Part shown: piece by piece, positions 1 to 4,869 of the stretch
How the letters are laid out: each line of letters begins with the position of its first letter
How positions within the stretch are numbered: position 1 is the stretch's first letter
Translations under genes and position numbers: made by a program
The notes under the pieces: generated by a model
Database searches by the model: none
What the model saw: the letters and a program-made list of their open reading frames with translations, nothing else
Told to the model about the DNA's origin: nothing
Assembly (NCBI GenBank): GCA_003453835.1
Contig: DMMN01000095.1
Location: 1 to 5,671 of the forward strand
Reading direction: 5' to 3'
DNA length: 5,671 nucleotides
Source: Bacteroidota bacterium
GTDB taxonomy: Bacteria; Bacteroidota; Ignavibacteria; UBA10030

Positions 1-51
1 AGTTTATGCGCGGTTAGAAGATGCACGCGTCCTGCTCCCACGCGCTTTTTT

Positions 52-75
52 GTCCCCCTTCCTCTCAAGGGGGAC
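52..75. repeat. Perfect 9-bp hairpin GTCCCCCTT/AAGGGGGAC
   Basis: GTCCCCCTT (52-60) and AAGGGGGAC (67-75) are perfect reverse complements around a six-base loop. A T6 run lies before the stem on the plus strand, so it reads as an A-run after the stem on the minus strand. It therefore does not fit an intrinsic terminator in either direction. It more likely belongs to a dispersed intergenic repeat. Confidence 0.7.
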
Positions 76-98
76 GCGATCCGCTTCTGCAGGATCGC
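76..98. repeat. Perfect 7-bp hairpin GCGATCC/GGATCGC
   Basis: GCGATCC (76-82) pairs with GGATCGC (92-98) around a nine-base loop. It starts at the base after the preceding hairpin ends, so the two would stack if transcribed. Confidence 0.6.
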
Positions 99-116
99 AG
101 GGGGTCGGCCCGAGTT

Positions 117-163
117 AAAGGTTTCCTTCCGCTTAGAATCAAGCTCAGGCGAAGGAAACCTTT
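117..163. repeat. Perfect 13-bp inverted repeat with an alternative partner arm
   Basis: AAAGGTTTCCTTC (117-129) is perfectly complementary to GAAGGAAACCTTT at 151-163. The same sense arm recurs at 192-204, so the left arm could pair with either copy, giving two mutually exclusive hairpins. On the plus strand the first right arm ends in TTTT; neither strand carries a longer U-tract. Confidence 0.65.
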
Positions 164-207
164 TGCCCGTCCGCTCAGATCAAGCTCAGGTGAAGGAAAC
201 CTTTTGC
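138..207. repeat. Two-copy 29-base direct repeat
   Basis: Copies at 138-166 and 179-207 share ATCAAGCTCAGG followed by GAAGGAAACCTTTTGC and differ at one base (C150 versus T191). The preceding CCGCT.AG is also shared (from 129 and 171) with a one-base indel, so the duplicated unit is about 37-38 bases with a 41-base period. This points to a recent tandem duplication. Confidence 0.7.
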
Positions 208-293
208 TCTGCAGCTCTTCGAGCGGGTCGACACCTTTTAACTCATAGGAGGGGAAGGTTTACGCGCTGTTAGAGGATCGCGCGTCTAGATTC

Positions 294-857
294 TCACTCC
301 TTGACAAACTCCCGCTCACCACTCCGCACCACCAAGACGGGACACGGGGCATGCCGGACAACCTTTTCCGCCGTGCTGCCGAAGAGGATATGCTCGACGC
401 CCGTGTGTCCATGCGTCGCGATGATAATTAGATCTACGCCGGCCTCCCGTGCGTGTTGATCGATTTCATAAAACGGCTTTCCCGTCCGAATCACCTGCCG
501 GGCTTCCACGCGACCGGCGATCTCGTTCTTGATCATTGCCTCTAGTTCTTCTGTACCTCGCTTCTGAAGCTCATCCTCCACGTTTGGAAAACCAACTTGC
601 CCAAAGCTGAAGTCGGCCGGATAGATGGCCGGCTCGACCACGTACACCAGATCGATCGACGCTTTGAACTGCTGCGCGAACGGGATGGCGTACTTCAGGG
701 CCCTCTTCGAGTAGTCCGAGAAGTCGATCGGGACCAGAATGCGCTTGAGATCGAAGACCGACGGCCAACGATTCGCTCTGGGACGCGGTGTGCGCGATTT
801 GGGTGCACCCTTTCGCGCGACCACTTTTTTCGCGACGGTGGATTTTCGTTTCGCCAT
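294..857 (-). CDS. Universal stress protein (UspA family) with basic N-terminal tail
   Basis: This is a single-domain UspA protein of 187 residues, a nucleotide-binding alpha/beta fold that usually acts as a cytoplasmic dimer in stress survival. The domain begins near residue 38 with the beta1 motif RILVPIDFS (Asp45). It ends with ATHGHTG (147-153), GST (160-162) and HAPCPVLVV (169-177). Gly150, nine residues, then Gly160-Ser161 matches the ATP-binding G-x2-G-x9-G-S pattern, except that Ala147 replaces the first glycine, a common family variant. Residues 1-30 hold 12 Lys/Arg, which is unusual. The start is well supported: AGGAGG at 865-870 lies seven bases upstream of the ATG, and the next in-frame Met is residue 109. 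Upstream lies the ilvE terminator with little room for a promoter. ATP binding and client are not provable here. Confidence 0.95.
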   Translation of the reverse strand: MAKRKSTVAKKVVARKGAPKSRTPRPRANRWPSVFDLKRILVPIDFSDYSKRALKYAIPFAQQFKASIDLVYVVEPAIYPADFSFGQVGFPNVEDELQKRGTEELEAMIKNEIAGRVEARQVIRTGKPFYEIDQHAREAGVDLIIIATHGHTGVEHILFGSTAEKVVRHAPCPVLVVRSGEREFVKE

Positions 858-890
858 AGCGTTCCCTCCTGTTCTCGATGGATCAGAGAC

Positions 891-921
891 AAAAAACCCC
901 CGAGCTTCTTCCGTTCGGGGG
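891..921 (-). terminator. Intrinsic terminator of ilvE
   Basis: Read on the minus strand, a CCCCCGA...TCGGGGG stem (921-915 with 903-897), 11-base loop, is followed directly by T6 (896-891). It begins nine bases after the ilvE stop codon, the classic position for Rho-independent termination. Confidence 0.88.
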
Positions 922-930
922 CTTGTGATG

Positions 931-1848
931 TTAGACGAAGTTGAGCCAGTTGTATTTGTCGTTGGCGTTGTGGACGACGTCGAAGAACGCCTCTTGAAGC
1001 CGCCGCGTTATTGGTCCCGGCTTCCCCTCTCCGACCACGATCTTGTCGACGGATCGGATTGGGGTAATCTCCGCCGCCGTGCCCGTGAAGAACACCTCGT
1101 CTGCAACATACAGCAGCTCTCGCGGAATGTTCATCTCCTTGATCTTGAAACCGAGTTCTTCCGCCAGTGTCATGACGGACGCTCGAGTGATCCCCGGAAG
1201 AATCGCAGCCACGAGGGGCGAGGTGTGGATCACCCCATCTCTGATAACAAAAAGGTTTTCACCGCTCCCCTCACTGATATTCCCGTCCACGCCGAGGGCG
1301 ATCCCTTCCGAGTACCCTTCCACGATCGCCTCCATTTTGATGAGCTGTGAGTTAAGATAGTTCCCTCCGGCTTTCGCCATTGTCGGGAATGTATTCGGAG
1401 CGGCACGGTTCCATGACGCAACGCGAACATCGATGCCGTCCTCCAACGCCCCACCTCCCAGGTACGATCCCCACTCCCAAACGGCAATGAAGACGTCGAT
1501 CGGGCATCCGAGCGGATTGACACCAACATCGCCGTATCCCCGATAGACAACGGGCCGGATGTAGCAGGCTTTCAGGTTATTGACACGGATCGTTTCTTTG
1601 GTGGCGACCTCAAGTTGCTGCGCCGTGTACGGAATCGGCGAGCGATACATCTTGGTCGAGTCGAACAGCCTCCGCAAGTGGGCATCGAGCCGGAATATCG
1701 CGGAGCCTTTCTTCGTATCGTAACAGCGAATTCCTTCAAACCAGCTTGAACCGTAGTGAATGACATGAGAGAGAACATGAATCTTCGCATCATCCCAATT
1801 AACCAGCGTTCCATTCATCCAGATTTTTTCGACTTTCTTGACCGGCAT
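931..1848 (-). CDS. ilvE: Branched-chain amino acid aminotransferase (EC 2.6.1.42)
   Basis: IlvE is a fold-type IV PLP aminotransferase that interconverts Leu/Ile/Val and their 2-oxo acids using glutamate/2-oxoglutarate, in the cytoplasm. The product is 305 residues, the usual length. Key residues fall at the E. coli numbering: Lys159 (TMAKAGGNYLNS) for the PLP Schiff base, Glu193 (ISEGSGENLF), the ILPGITR phosphate site (216-222) and GTAAEITPIRSVD with Thr257. HYGSSWFEGIRCY (31-43) is the substrate-side motif. I chose ATG 1846-1848 because AAGGA lies eight bases upstream and the protein then starts just before KIWMNGTL; the open frame reaches 1971 but the extra 41 residues are not family-like. 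An intrinsic terminator follows the stop. A 442-base non-coding stretch lies upstream, so it is probably transcribed separately from the acyltransferase gene. Confidence 0.96.
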   Translation of the reverse strand: MPVKKVEKIWMNGTLVNWDDAKIHVLSHVIHYGSSWFEGIRCYDTKKGSAIFRLDAHLRRLFDSTKMYRSPIPYTAQQLEVATKETIRVNNLKACYIRPVVYRGYGDVGVNPLGCPIDVFIAVWEWGSYLGGGALEDGIDVRVASWNRAAPNTFPTMAKAGGNYLNSQLIKMEAIVEGYSEGIALGVDGNISEGSGENLFVIRDGVIHTSPLVAAILPGITRASVMTLAEELGFKIKEMNIPRELLYVADEVFFTGTAAEITPIRSVDKIVVGEGKPGPITRRLQEAFFDVVHNANDKYNWLNFV

Positions 1849-1993
1849 AGTGTGGTTCCTTTTTTCTGTTGATCGAAGAGCGACAACTGGTATTGAAACA
1901 ACAATCAGTTTCTGACGCTTCGCGGAGACAACTCTTGAAGGACGACTCCACACCCTCTCGGAGAAGAGCACACACCCCTACACACAAAACCCT

Positions 1994-2066
1994 CACACAG
2001 AGGGGACTGTAGACAACCGGCTTTTCTTGCCCGCGTGATCGTAGCTGGAGGGTCCCCTCTCGTGTG
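1994..2066 (-). repeat. Long inverted repeat in the ilvE leader
   Basis: CACACAGAGGGGAC (1994-2007) is complementary to GTCCCCTCTCGTGTG (2052-2066), with a single bulged C at 2061, around a 44-base loop. As RNA this would be a strong 14-bp stem about 145 bases before the ilvE ATG. It could be regulatory, or the remnant of an insertion. Confidence 0.5.
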
Positions 2067-2086
2067 CCGGGAAGTGGGATGTGAGA

Positions 2087-2100
2087 GAGTCATCAGACTC
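2087..2100. repeat. Short perfect hairpin GAGTC-ATCA-GACTC
   Basis: GAGTC (2087-2091) and GACTC (2096-2100) pair around a four-base loop, forming a near-palindrome of 14 bases. It could be an operator half-site pair or a small RNA hairpin; a match this short could also arise by chance. Confidence 0.3.
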
Positions 2101-2150
2101 CGACACCTGACCATTCGATTTGGCTGAACACACGGCTGTCGAGGATCACG

Positions 2151-2206
2151 CCTCTCCGCCGTCCTTCGCGCCTTCTGCGTCCAACGGCCCCTCGCGCCCT
2201 TTGCGG
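2151..2206. repeat. Degenerate CGCAAAGG-type short repeats
   Basis: On the minus strand five units of 9-12 bases follow one another: CCGCAAAGG (2206-2198), GGCGCGAGGGG (2198-2188), ACGCAGAAGG (2180-2171), GGCGCGAAGG (2172-2163) and ACGGCGGAGAGG (2162-2151). Intergenic runs of the form (G)ACGCAAAG recur in many environmental bacterial genomes (recalled, not searched). An ACGGCC/GGCCGT pair (2184-2189, 2205-2210) adds a hairpin. Confidence 0.4.
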
Positions 2207-2238
2207 CCGTCATGTTTTTGACGGATTGGCGCAAGGAG

Positions 2239-2279
2239 TGTGTCCCCCACACAATGCACGACAATTCTCGTTTCGTGCA
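2239..2279 (-). repeat. Two stem-loops after the acyltransferase stop codon
   Basis: TGCACGA (2255-2261) pairs with TCGTGCA (2273-2279), and TGTGT (2239-2243) with ACACA (2249-2253) around CCCCC. They start 11 bases after the stop codon of the acyltransferase gene. The position suits transcript-end structures, but there is no U-tract, so intrinsic termination is doubtful. They may instead stabilise the 3' end. Confidence 0.4.
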
Positions 2280-2290
2280 ACCTTAGACAG

Positions 2291-3409
2291 TTAGATCGGC
2301 ATTTGATAGATGCGGTACCGCTTGGTGATCTTCCCCTTCATGAATTCTGCTAGTTTCACCATGCTGACATTGTCTTCCAGAATCCATCCGGCTTCGCCGT
2401 ACTGATAGCCGAGCTTCTTTGCGCGTACGGCCGTCTCGTAGAACAAAACGCCTGTTGCCCCCGTCGCACGATACTCAGGCAACACACCGAGCACGATAAT
2501 CCGCACCAAATTAATTTCTTTCTTGCGCAAAAACAACTGGATGAGTCCGGGAATGAGTCGACCACTTCTGTTGTGCTTCAATGCGATGTTGATATCGGGA
2601 ATCGAAAGTGCGAAGCCGATCGGCTTCCCTTTCACTTCTGCAAAGATCACGAGATCCGGAACGACGATCGGCTTCAGATCCTTCGCCATCGCGTCGATCT
2701 CGGCCTCCGTCATCGGCACCGCTCCCCAGTTCTTTTCCCACGCCTTATTATAGAGATCCTTGATGATCGCCGCATCACGATCGAAGTTCTTCATATCGAG
2801 TATGCGGAACGTCAGGTGATTCCGTTCCTTGACGATTCTGTTCACCCGTTCCAGTTTTTCGTTGTAGACCTCATCCTGGCTGAGCAAGTAGGCGAAGAGC
2901 TCTTTTTCCCTGGAGAACCCATAGTTCTCGATCAGTTTCGGATAGTACGAAGGATTGTACGGCATCAGGATCGTGGGGCTAAGATCGAAGCCGTCCACGA
3001 GAAGGCCGTACTCGTCATTGACCGACGGATTGGCGGGTCCGCGCATCGCCGTGAGGCCTCTCGCTTTCAAATACTGTCTTCCCTCGTCGAACAGGGCGTT
3101 AGCGACTGCCTGGTCATCGATGCACTCGAAGAAGCCGAAGAAACCGATCTGTTCGTTGTGCTCCTTGATGTGATTGTGGTTGACGATCGCTGCGATGCGT
3201 CCGACCATCTCGCCGTCTCTCTCGGCGATGAAGAACTCCGTATCCGCATGGCTGTAAAACGGATTTTTCTTTCTGTCCATCAACTTCACTCGATCCATCA
3301 GCAGGGGCGGAACCCACGAAGGATTTCCCCGGTAGATGTTCCAGAGGAACTTGATGAACTGATGACGGTCCTTCGTTGACCGGACAATGCGAATCTTTAT
3401 CGAACTCAT
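2291..3409 (-). CDS. GNAT-fold acyltransferase, YghO / bacterial ceramide synthase-like
   Basis: The 372-residue product resembles the YghO-type family, to which, as I recall, the GNAT-type bacterial ceramide synthase (bCerS) belongs; bCerS N-acylates a sphingoid base or its 3-keto precursor. The N-terminal half has IYRGNPSWVPP (25-35), KKNPFY (47-52), FFIAERDGEMVGRIAAI (59-75), GFFGFFE (89-95), MRGPANPSVNDEYGLL (122-137) and PYNPSYY (150-156). The C-terminal half has a GNAT core: VLGVLPEYRATGATG (306-320), then a motif-B-like segment ending in ILEDNVSMVKLAEFMKGK. The acyl-CoA loop Arg314-x-x-Gly317-x-Thr is slightly degenerate. ATG 3407-3409 is preferred over TTG 3421 although its GGAG lies only two bases upstream. 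An intrinsic terminator separates it from the SPT-like gene. GNAT fold is firm; ceramide synthase is inference; a peptide or amine acetyltransferase is the alternative. Confidence 0.85.
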   Translation of the reverse strand: MSSIKIRIVRSTKDRHQFIKFLWNIYRGNPSWVPPLLMDRVKLMDRKKNPFYSHADTEFFIAERDGEMVGRIAAIVNHNHIKEHNEQIGFFGFFECIDDQAVANALFDEGRQYLKARGLTAMRGPANPSVNDEYGLLVDGFDLSPTILMPYNPSYYPKLIENYGFSREKELFAYLLSQDEVYNEKLERVNRIVKERNHLTFRILDMKNFDRDAAIIKDLYNKAWEKNWGAVPMTEAEIDAMAKDLKPIVVPDLVIFAEVKGKPIGFALSIPDINIALKHNRSGRLIPGLIQLFLRKKEINLVRIIVLGVLPEYRATGATGVLFYETAVRAKKLGYQYGEAGWILEDNVSMVKLAEFMKGKITKRYRIYQMPI

Positions 3410-3450
3410 GGCTCCGCGCAAAGGAGATCTTGAGAGAGGGTCGTTGCATT

Positions 3451-3483
3451 AAAAAAAAAGCCGCAGTGCCCTCGCACAACGGC
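3451..3483 (-). terminator. Intrinsic terminator of the SPT-like gene
   Basis: On the minus strand GCCG-TT-GTGC-GAGG-GCAC-TG-CGGC (3483-3460) forms a ten-position stem with one U-G wobble and one U-U mismatch, a GAGG tetraloop, and a following T9 run (3459-3451). It starts 37 bases after the SPT-like stop codon and ends about 41 bases before the acyltransferase ATG. Confidence 0.9.
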
Positions 3484-3520
3484 CTTCTGTATTCTTCCCT
3501 CAAGAAGAGTAGAAATCATT

Positions 3521-4735
3521 TCAATTGAGAACGCCCAATTGTTTCCCAACGGCGTTGAAGACATCCAGTATCTTATCCAGATGCTCGTCCTCGTGCGTGG
3601 CCATGTAGCTGGTTCGCAGCATCTCCATGCCCGGTGGAACGCCCGGCCGGATGAAAGCATTCACGAAGACGCCCGCCTCAAACAATGCTTTCCACATGAT
3701 GAGGACCTTGTCGGTGTCCCCAATGATCACGGGGACGACCGCCGAATCGTGCTCGCCCACCCGATAGCCCATTTCTTTCAATCCCATTCGCATCTTGCGC
3801 GCGTTCTGCATCAGCTTGTCGATGCGCCACGGCTCGTGTTCGAGAATCTCCAGAGCGGCCAGCGCCGAGGCAACGGAGGCCGGAGTCGGGCTCGCACTGA
3901 AGATGAGTGCCGGCGCGTGATGCTTCAGATAGTTGATGACAGAACGGTCTCCGACAACAAATCCTCCGAGGGAAGCGAATGTCTTGCTGAAGGTCCCCAT
4001 CGTCATGTCCGTTTCCTTCTCGAGGCCGTAGTGGCTTGCCGTTCCTCGTCCGCCTTTGCCGATGACGCCGATTGCGTGGGCATCGTCAACGAGGATCCGG
4101 GCGTTGAATTTCTTTGCAGCCTCGACCATCGCCGGAAGATCAACGATCTCACCCGACGTGCTGAACACACCGTCCGAGACAATCAGCTTCGGAGCCTCTG
4201 GCGGAAGCTTGGAGATGATCGCCTCCAAATGCTTCATATCATTATGCTTATAGCGGATGATCGTCTGCGCCTGGCCATCGACCAGTGCGTTGGCCCCGTT
4301 CGCGATCAGGTTGCCTGCAACGATGCACGCATGATTATCCTTGTCGGAAACGACGTACTCACCGCGCTGAACGAGAGTGGGGATAATGCCTTGAGCTGTT
4401 TGAAATCCGGTGCTGTAGAGAAGGCAATCTGCTTTGCCGAGGAACTTCGCGAGCCGCGCTTCTAGCTCGACGTGAAGGTCGAGGGTTCCCGTGAGATAGC
4501 GGGAGCCGGAACATCCGGTGCCATACTTCTGAACCGCCTTGATGGCGGCATCCTTGACTCGAGGATCGGCCGTGAGGCCGAGATAGTTGTTCGAACCGGC
4601 CATGATGACCATGCGGCCCTCGATGCGAACAACCGGCCCTTCACTCTCCTCGATGGCATGAAAGTATGGGTAGTATCCGCTCGCTTTCGTTTCATCCGCA
4701 CGCGTAAAGCTTCGACACTTTTCAAAAAGATCCAA
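3521..4735 (-). CDS. spt: Serine palmitoyltransferase-like alpha-oxoamine synthase
   Basis: The product is a 404-residue fold-type I PLP enzyme of the alpha-oxoamine synthase family, which condenses an amino acid with an acyl-CoA and releases CO2. SPT joins serine and palmitoyl-CoA to 3-ketosphinganine. Visible: YPYFHAIEE (22-30), NNYLGL (49-54), [19 protein letters not shown] (72-90), His135 for PLP stacking, RYKHNDM (161-167), Asp217/His220 (DDAH), Lys251 in [13 protein letters not shown] for the Schiff base, SASPTP (280-285) and LRTSYMATH (373-381). The YPYF start, [12 protein letters not shown] and KHNDM resemble Bacteroidota SPTs more than Kbl or BioF, though VGKQLGV at the end recalls Kbl (2-amino-3-ketobutyrate CoA ligase). 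Start is TTG 4733-4735 with GGGAG six bases upstream, giving MDLFEKC. A sigma70-like promoter lies at 4808-4836 and an intrinsic terminator follows. Family certain; SPT specificity probable. Confidence 0.9.
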   Translation of the reverse strand: MDLFEKCRSFTRADETKASGYYPYFHAIEESEGPVVRIEGRMVIMAGSNNYLGLTADPRVKDAAIKAVQKYGTGCSGSRYLTGTLDLHVELEARLAKFLGKADCLLYSTGFQTAQGIIPTLVQRGEYVVSDKDNHACIVAGNLIANGANALVDGQAQTIIRYKHNDMKHLEAIISKLPPEAPKLIVSDGVFSTSGEIVDLPAMVEAAKKFNARILVDDAHAIGVIGKGGRGTASHYGLEKETDMTMGTFSKTFASLGGFVVGDRSVINYLKHHAPALIFSASPTPASVASALAALEILEHEPWRIDKLMQNARKMRMGLKEMGYRVGEHDSAVVPVIIGDTDKVLIMWKALFEAGVFVNAFIRPGVPPGMEMLRTSYMATHEDEHLDKILDVFNAVGKQLGVLN

Positions 4736-4790
4736 TGATCGCTCCCGTTCTTGGAAATGAATGATGACGACATCGTTCCCCCGACTTTGC

Positions 4791-4820
4791 TTGTCAAAAC
4801 TTTTTTGAATATACTCTAAT
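4791..4820 (+). promoter_or_regulatory. Putative sigma70-type promoter for the SDR gene
   Basis: TTGTCA (4791-4796, 5/6 to TTGACA) and TCTAAT (4815-4820, 5/6 to TATAAT) are separated by 18 bases. Transcription would begin near 4827 and give a leader of about 40 bases carrying the GAGGAGG Shine-Dalgarno at 4859-4865. Confidence 0.6.
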
Positions 4821-4836
4821 CGCCTAATAAAGTCAA
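4808..4836 (-). promoter_or_regulatory. Putative sigma70-type promoter for the SPT-like gene
   Basis: On the minus strand TTGACT (4836-4831, 5/6) and TATATT (4813-4808, 5/6) are separated by the optimal 17 bases. The start would fall near 4801, about 65 bases before the TTG start codon. It overlaps the opposing plus-strand promoter. Confidence 0.68.
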
Positions 4837-4869
4837 TGAACCGCCAAAATCAATTCTCGAGGAGGATGT

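Larger units (their letters stand above)
2..287. repeat. Imperfect ~30-base direct repeats flanking the region (2-32 and 258-287)
   Basis: GTTTATGCGCGGTTAGAAGA at 2-21 matches GTTTACGCGCTGTTAGAGGA at 258-277 with three differences. The match continues through ATGCACGCGTC versus ATCGCGCGTC with one gap and one further mismatch. The copies lie 256 bases apart and enclose all the hairpins. Either they bound one mobile or repetitive unit, or the window's left edge cuts a longer tandem array. Confidence 0.45.
1..293. other. Non-coding, repeat-rich region downstream of the usp gene
   Basis: No credible gene is visible here. The only notable open frame (21-248, +) is made of the repeats themselves and resembles no protein family. 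The stretch lies 3' of the minus-strand usp gene. It holds three consecutive perfect hairpins (52-75, 76-98, 117-163), a 29-base direct repeat (138-166 and 179-207) and an outer inverted repeat (112-122 with 233-244, one-base bulge). An imperfect direct repeat of about 30 bases lies near its two ends (2-32 and 258-287). It may be an intergenic repeat element or a structured RNA. No promoter is convincing. Confidence 0.6.
1849..2290 (-). other. 442-base non-coding region / putative ilvE leader
   Basis: No credible gene is seen. The 119-codon minus-strand frame (1905-2264) runs into ilvE out of frame, has no family motifs, and covers the repeats. In minus-strand order the stretch contains a hairpin 2255-2279, a TGTGT/ACACA stem 2239-2253, degenerate CGCAAAGG units 2151-2206, a GAGTC/GACTC hairpin 2087-2100, a long inverted repeat 1994-2066, and a CA/TG-rich patch about 1969-1999. 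I found no convincing sigma70 promoter and no T-box consensus. The ilvE promoter must still lie here, or transcription must come from the gene upstream. Confidence 0.5.

Noticed and set aside
52..75. Terminator for the usp gene
   Set aside because: The stem is strong, but on the usp-coding strand it is followed by A6, not a U-tract, and it lies more than 200 bases past the stop codon.
21..248. 75-codon plus-strand frame
   Set aside because: It is built from the hairpins and duplicated 29-base repeat, is Ser/Arg-rich, and has no SD sequence or family motif.
1849..1971. 41-residue N-terminal extension of IlvE
   Set aside because: Not IlvE-like, whereas ATG 1846-1848 has AAGGA eight bases upstream and gives the standard 305-residue protein with Lys159 and Glu193 at E. 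coli numbering.
1849..2100. T-box riboswitch upstream of ilvE
   Set aside because: AGGGTGTGGAGTCG in the leader superficially recalls the T-box AGGGTGGNACCGCG, but most positions fail and no antiterminator or specifier stem is apparent.
1905..2264. 119-codon minus-strand frame between the acyltransferase and ilvE
   Set aside because: Low-complexity Arg/Thr/Cys-rich product derived from the CGCAAAGG-type repeats; overlaps the ilvE leader and has no recognisable domain.
2573..3379. 268-codon plus-strand frame opposite the acyltransferase
   Set aside because: An antisense shadow of a convincing gene: Arg/Asp/Val-rich with no family features.
3539..4465. 308-codon plus-strand frame opposite the SPT-like gene
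   Set aside because: Antisense shadow; the opposite strand carries all the PLP-enzyme motifs.
3521..4735. Threonine-degradation Kbl as the main call
   Set aside because: There is no threonine dehydrogenase neighbour: the adjacent SDR lies on the opposite strand and is a general extended SDR. The motifs [16 protein letters not shown] and KHNDM fit SPT better. Kept as an alternative.
4792..4797. Perfect minus-strand TTGACA as the spt -35 box
   Set aside because: At 17-18 bases downstream only GATGTC/ATGTCG is found, a poor -10; the TTGACT-17-TATATT pair upstream is clearly better.
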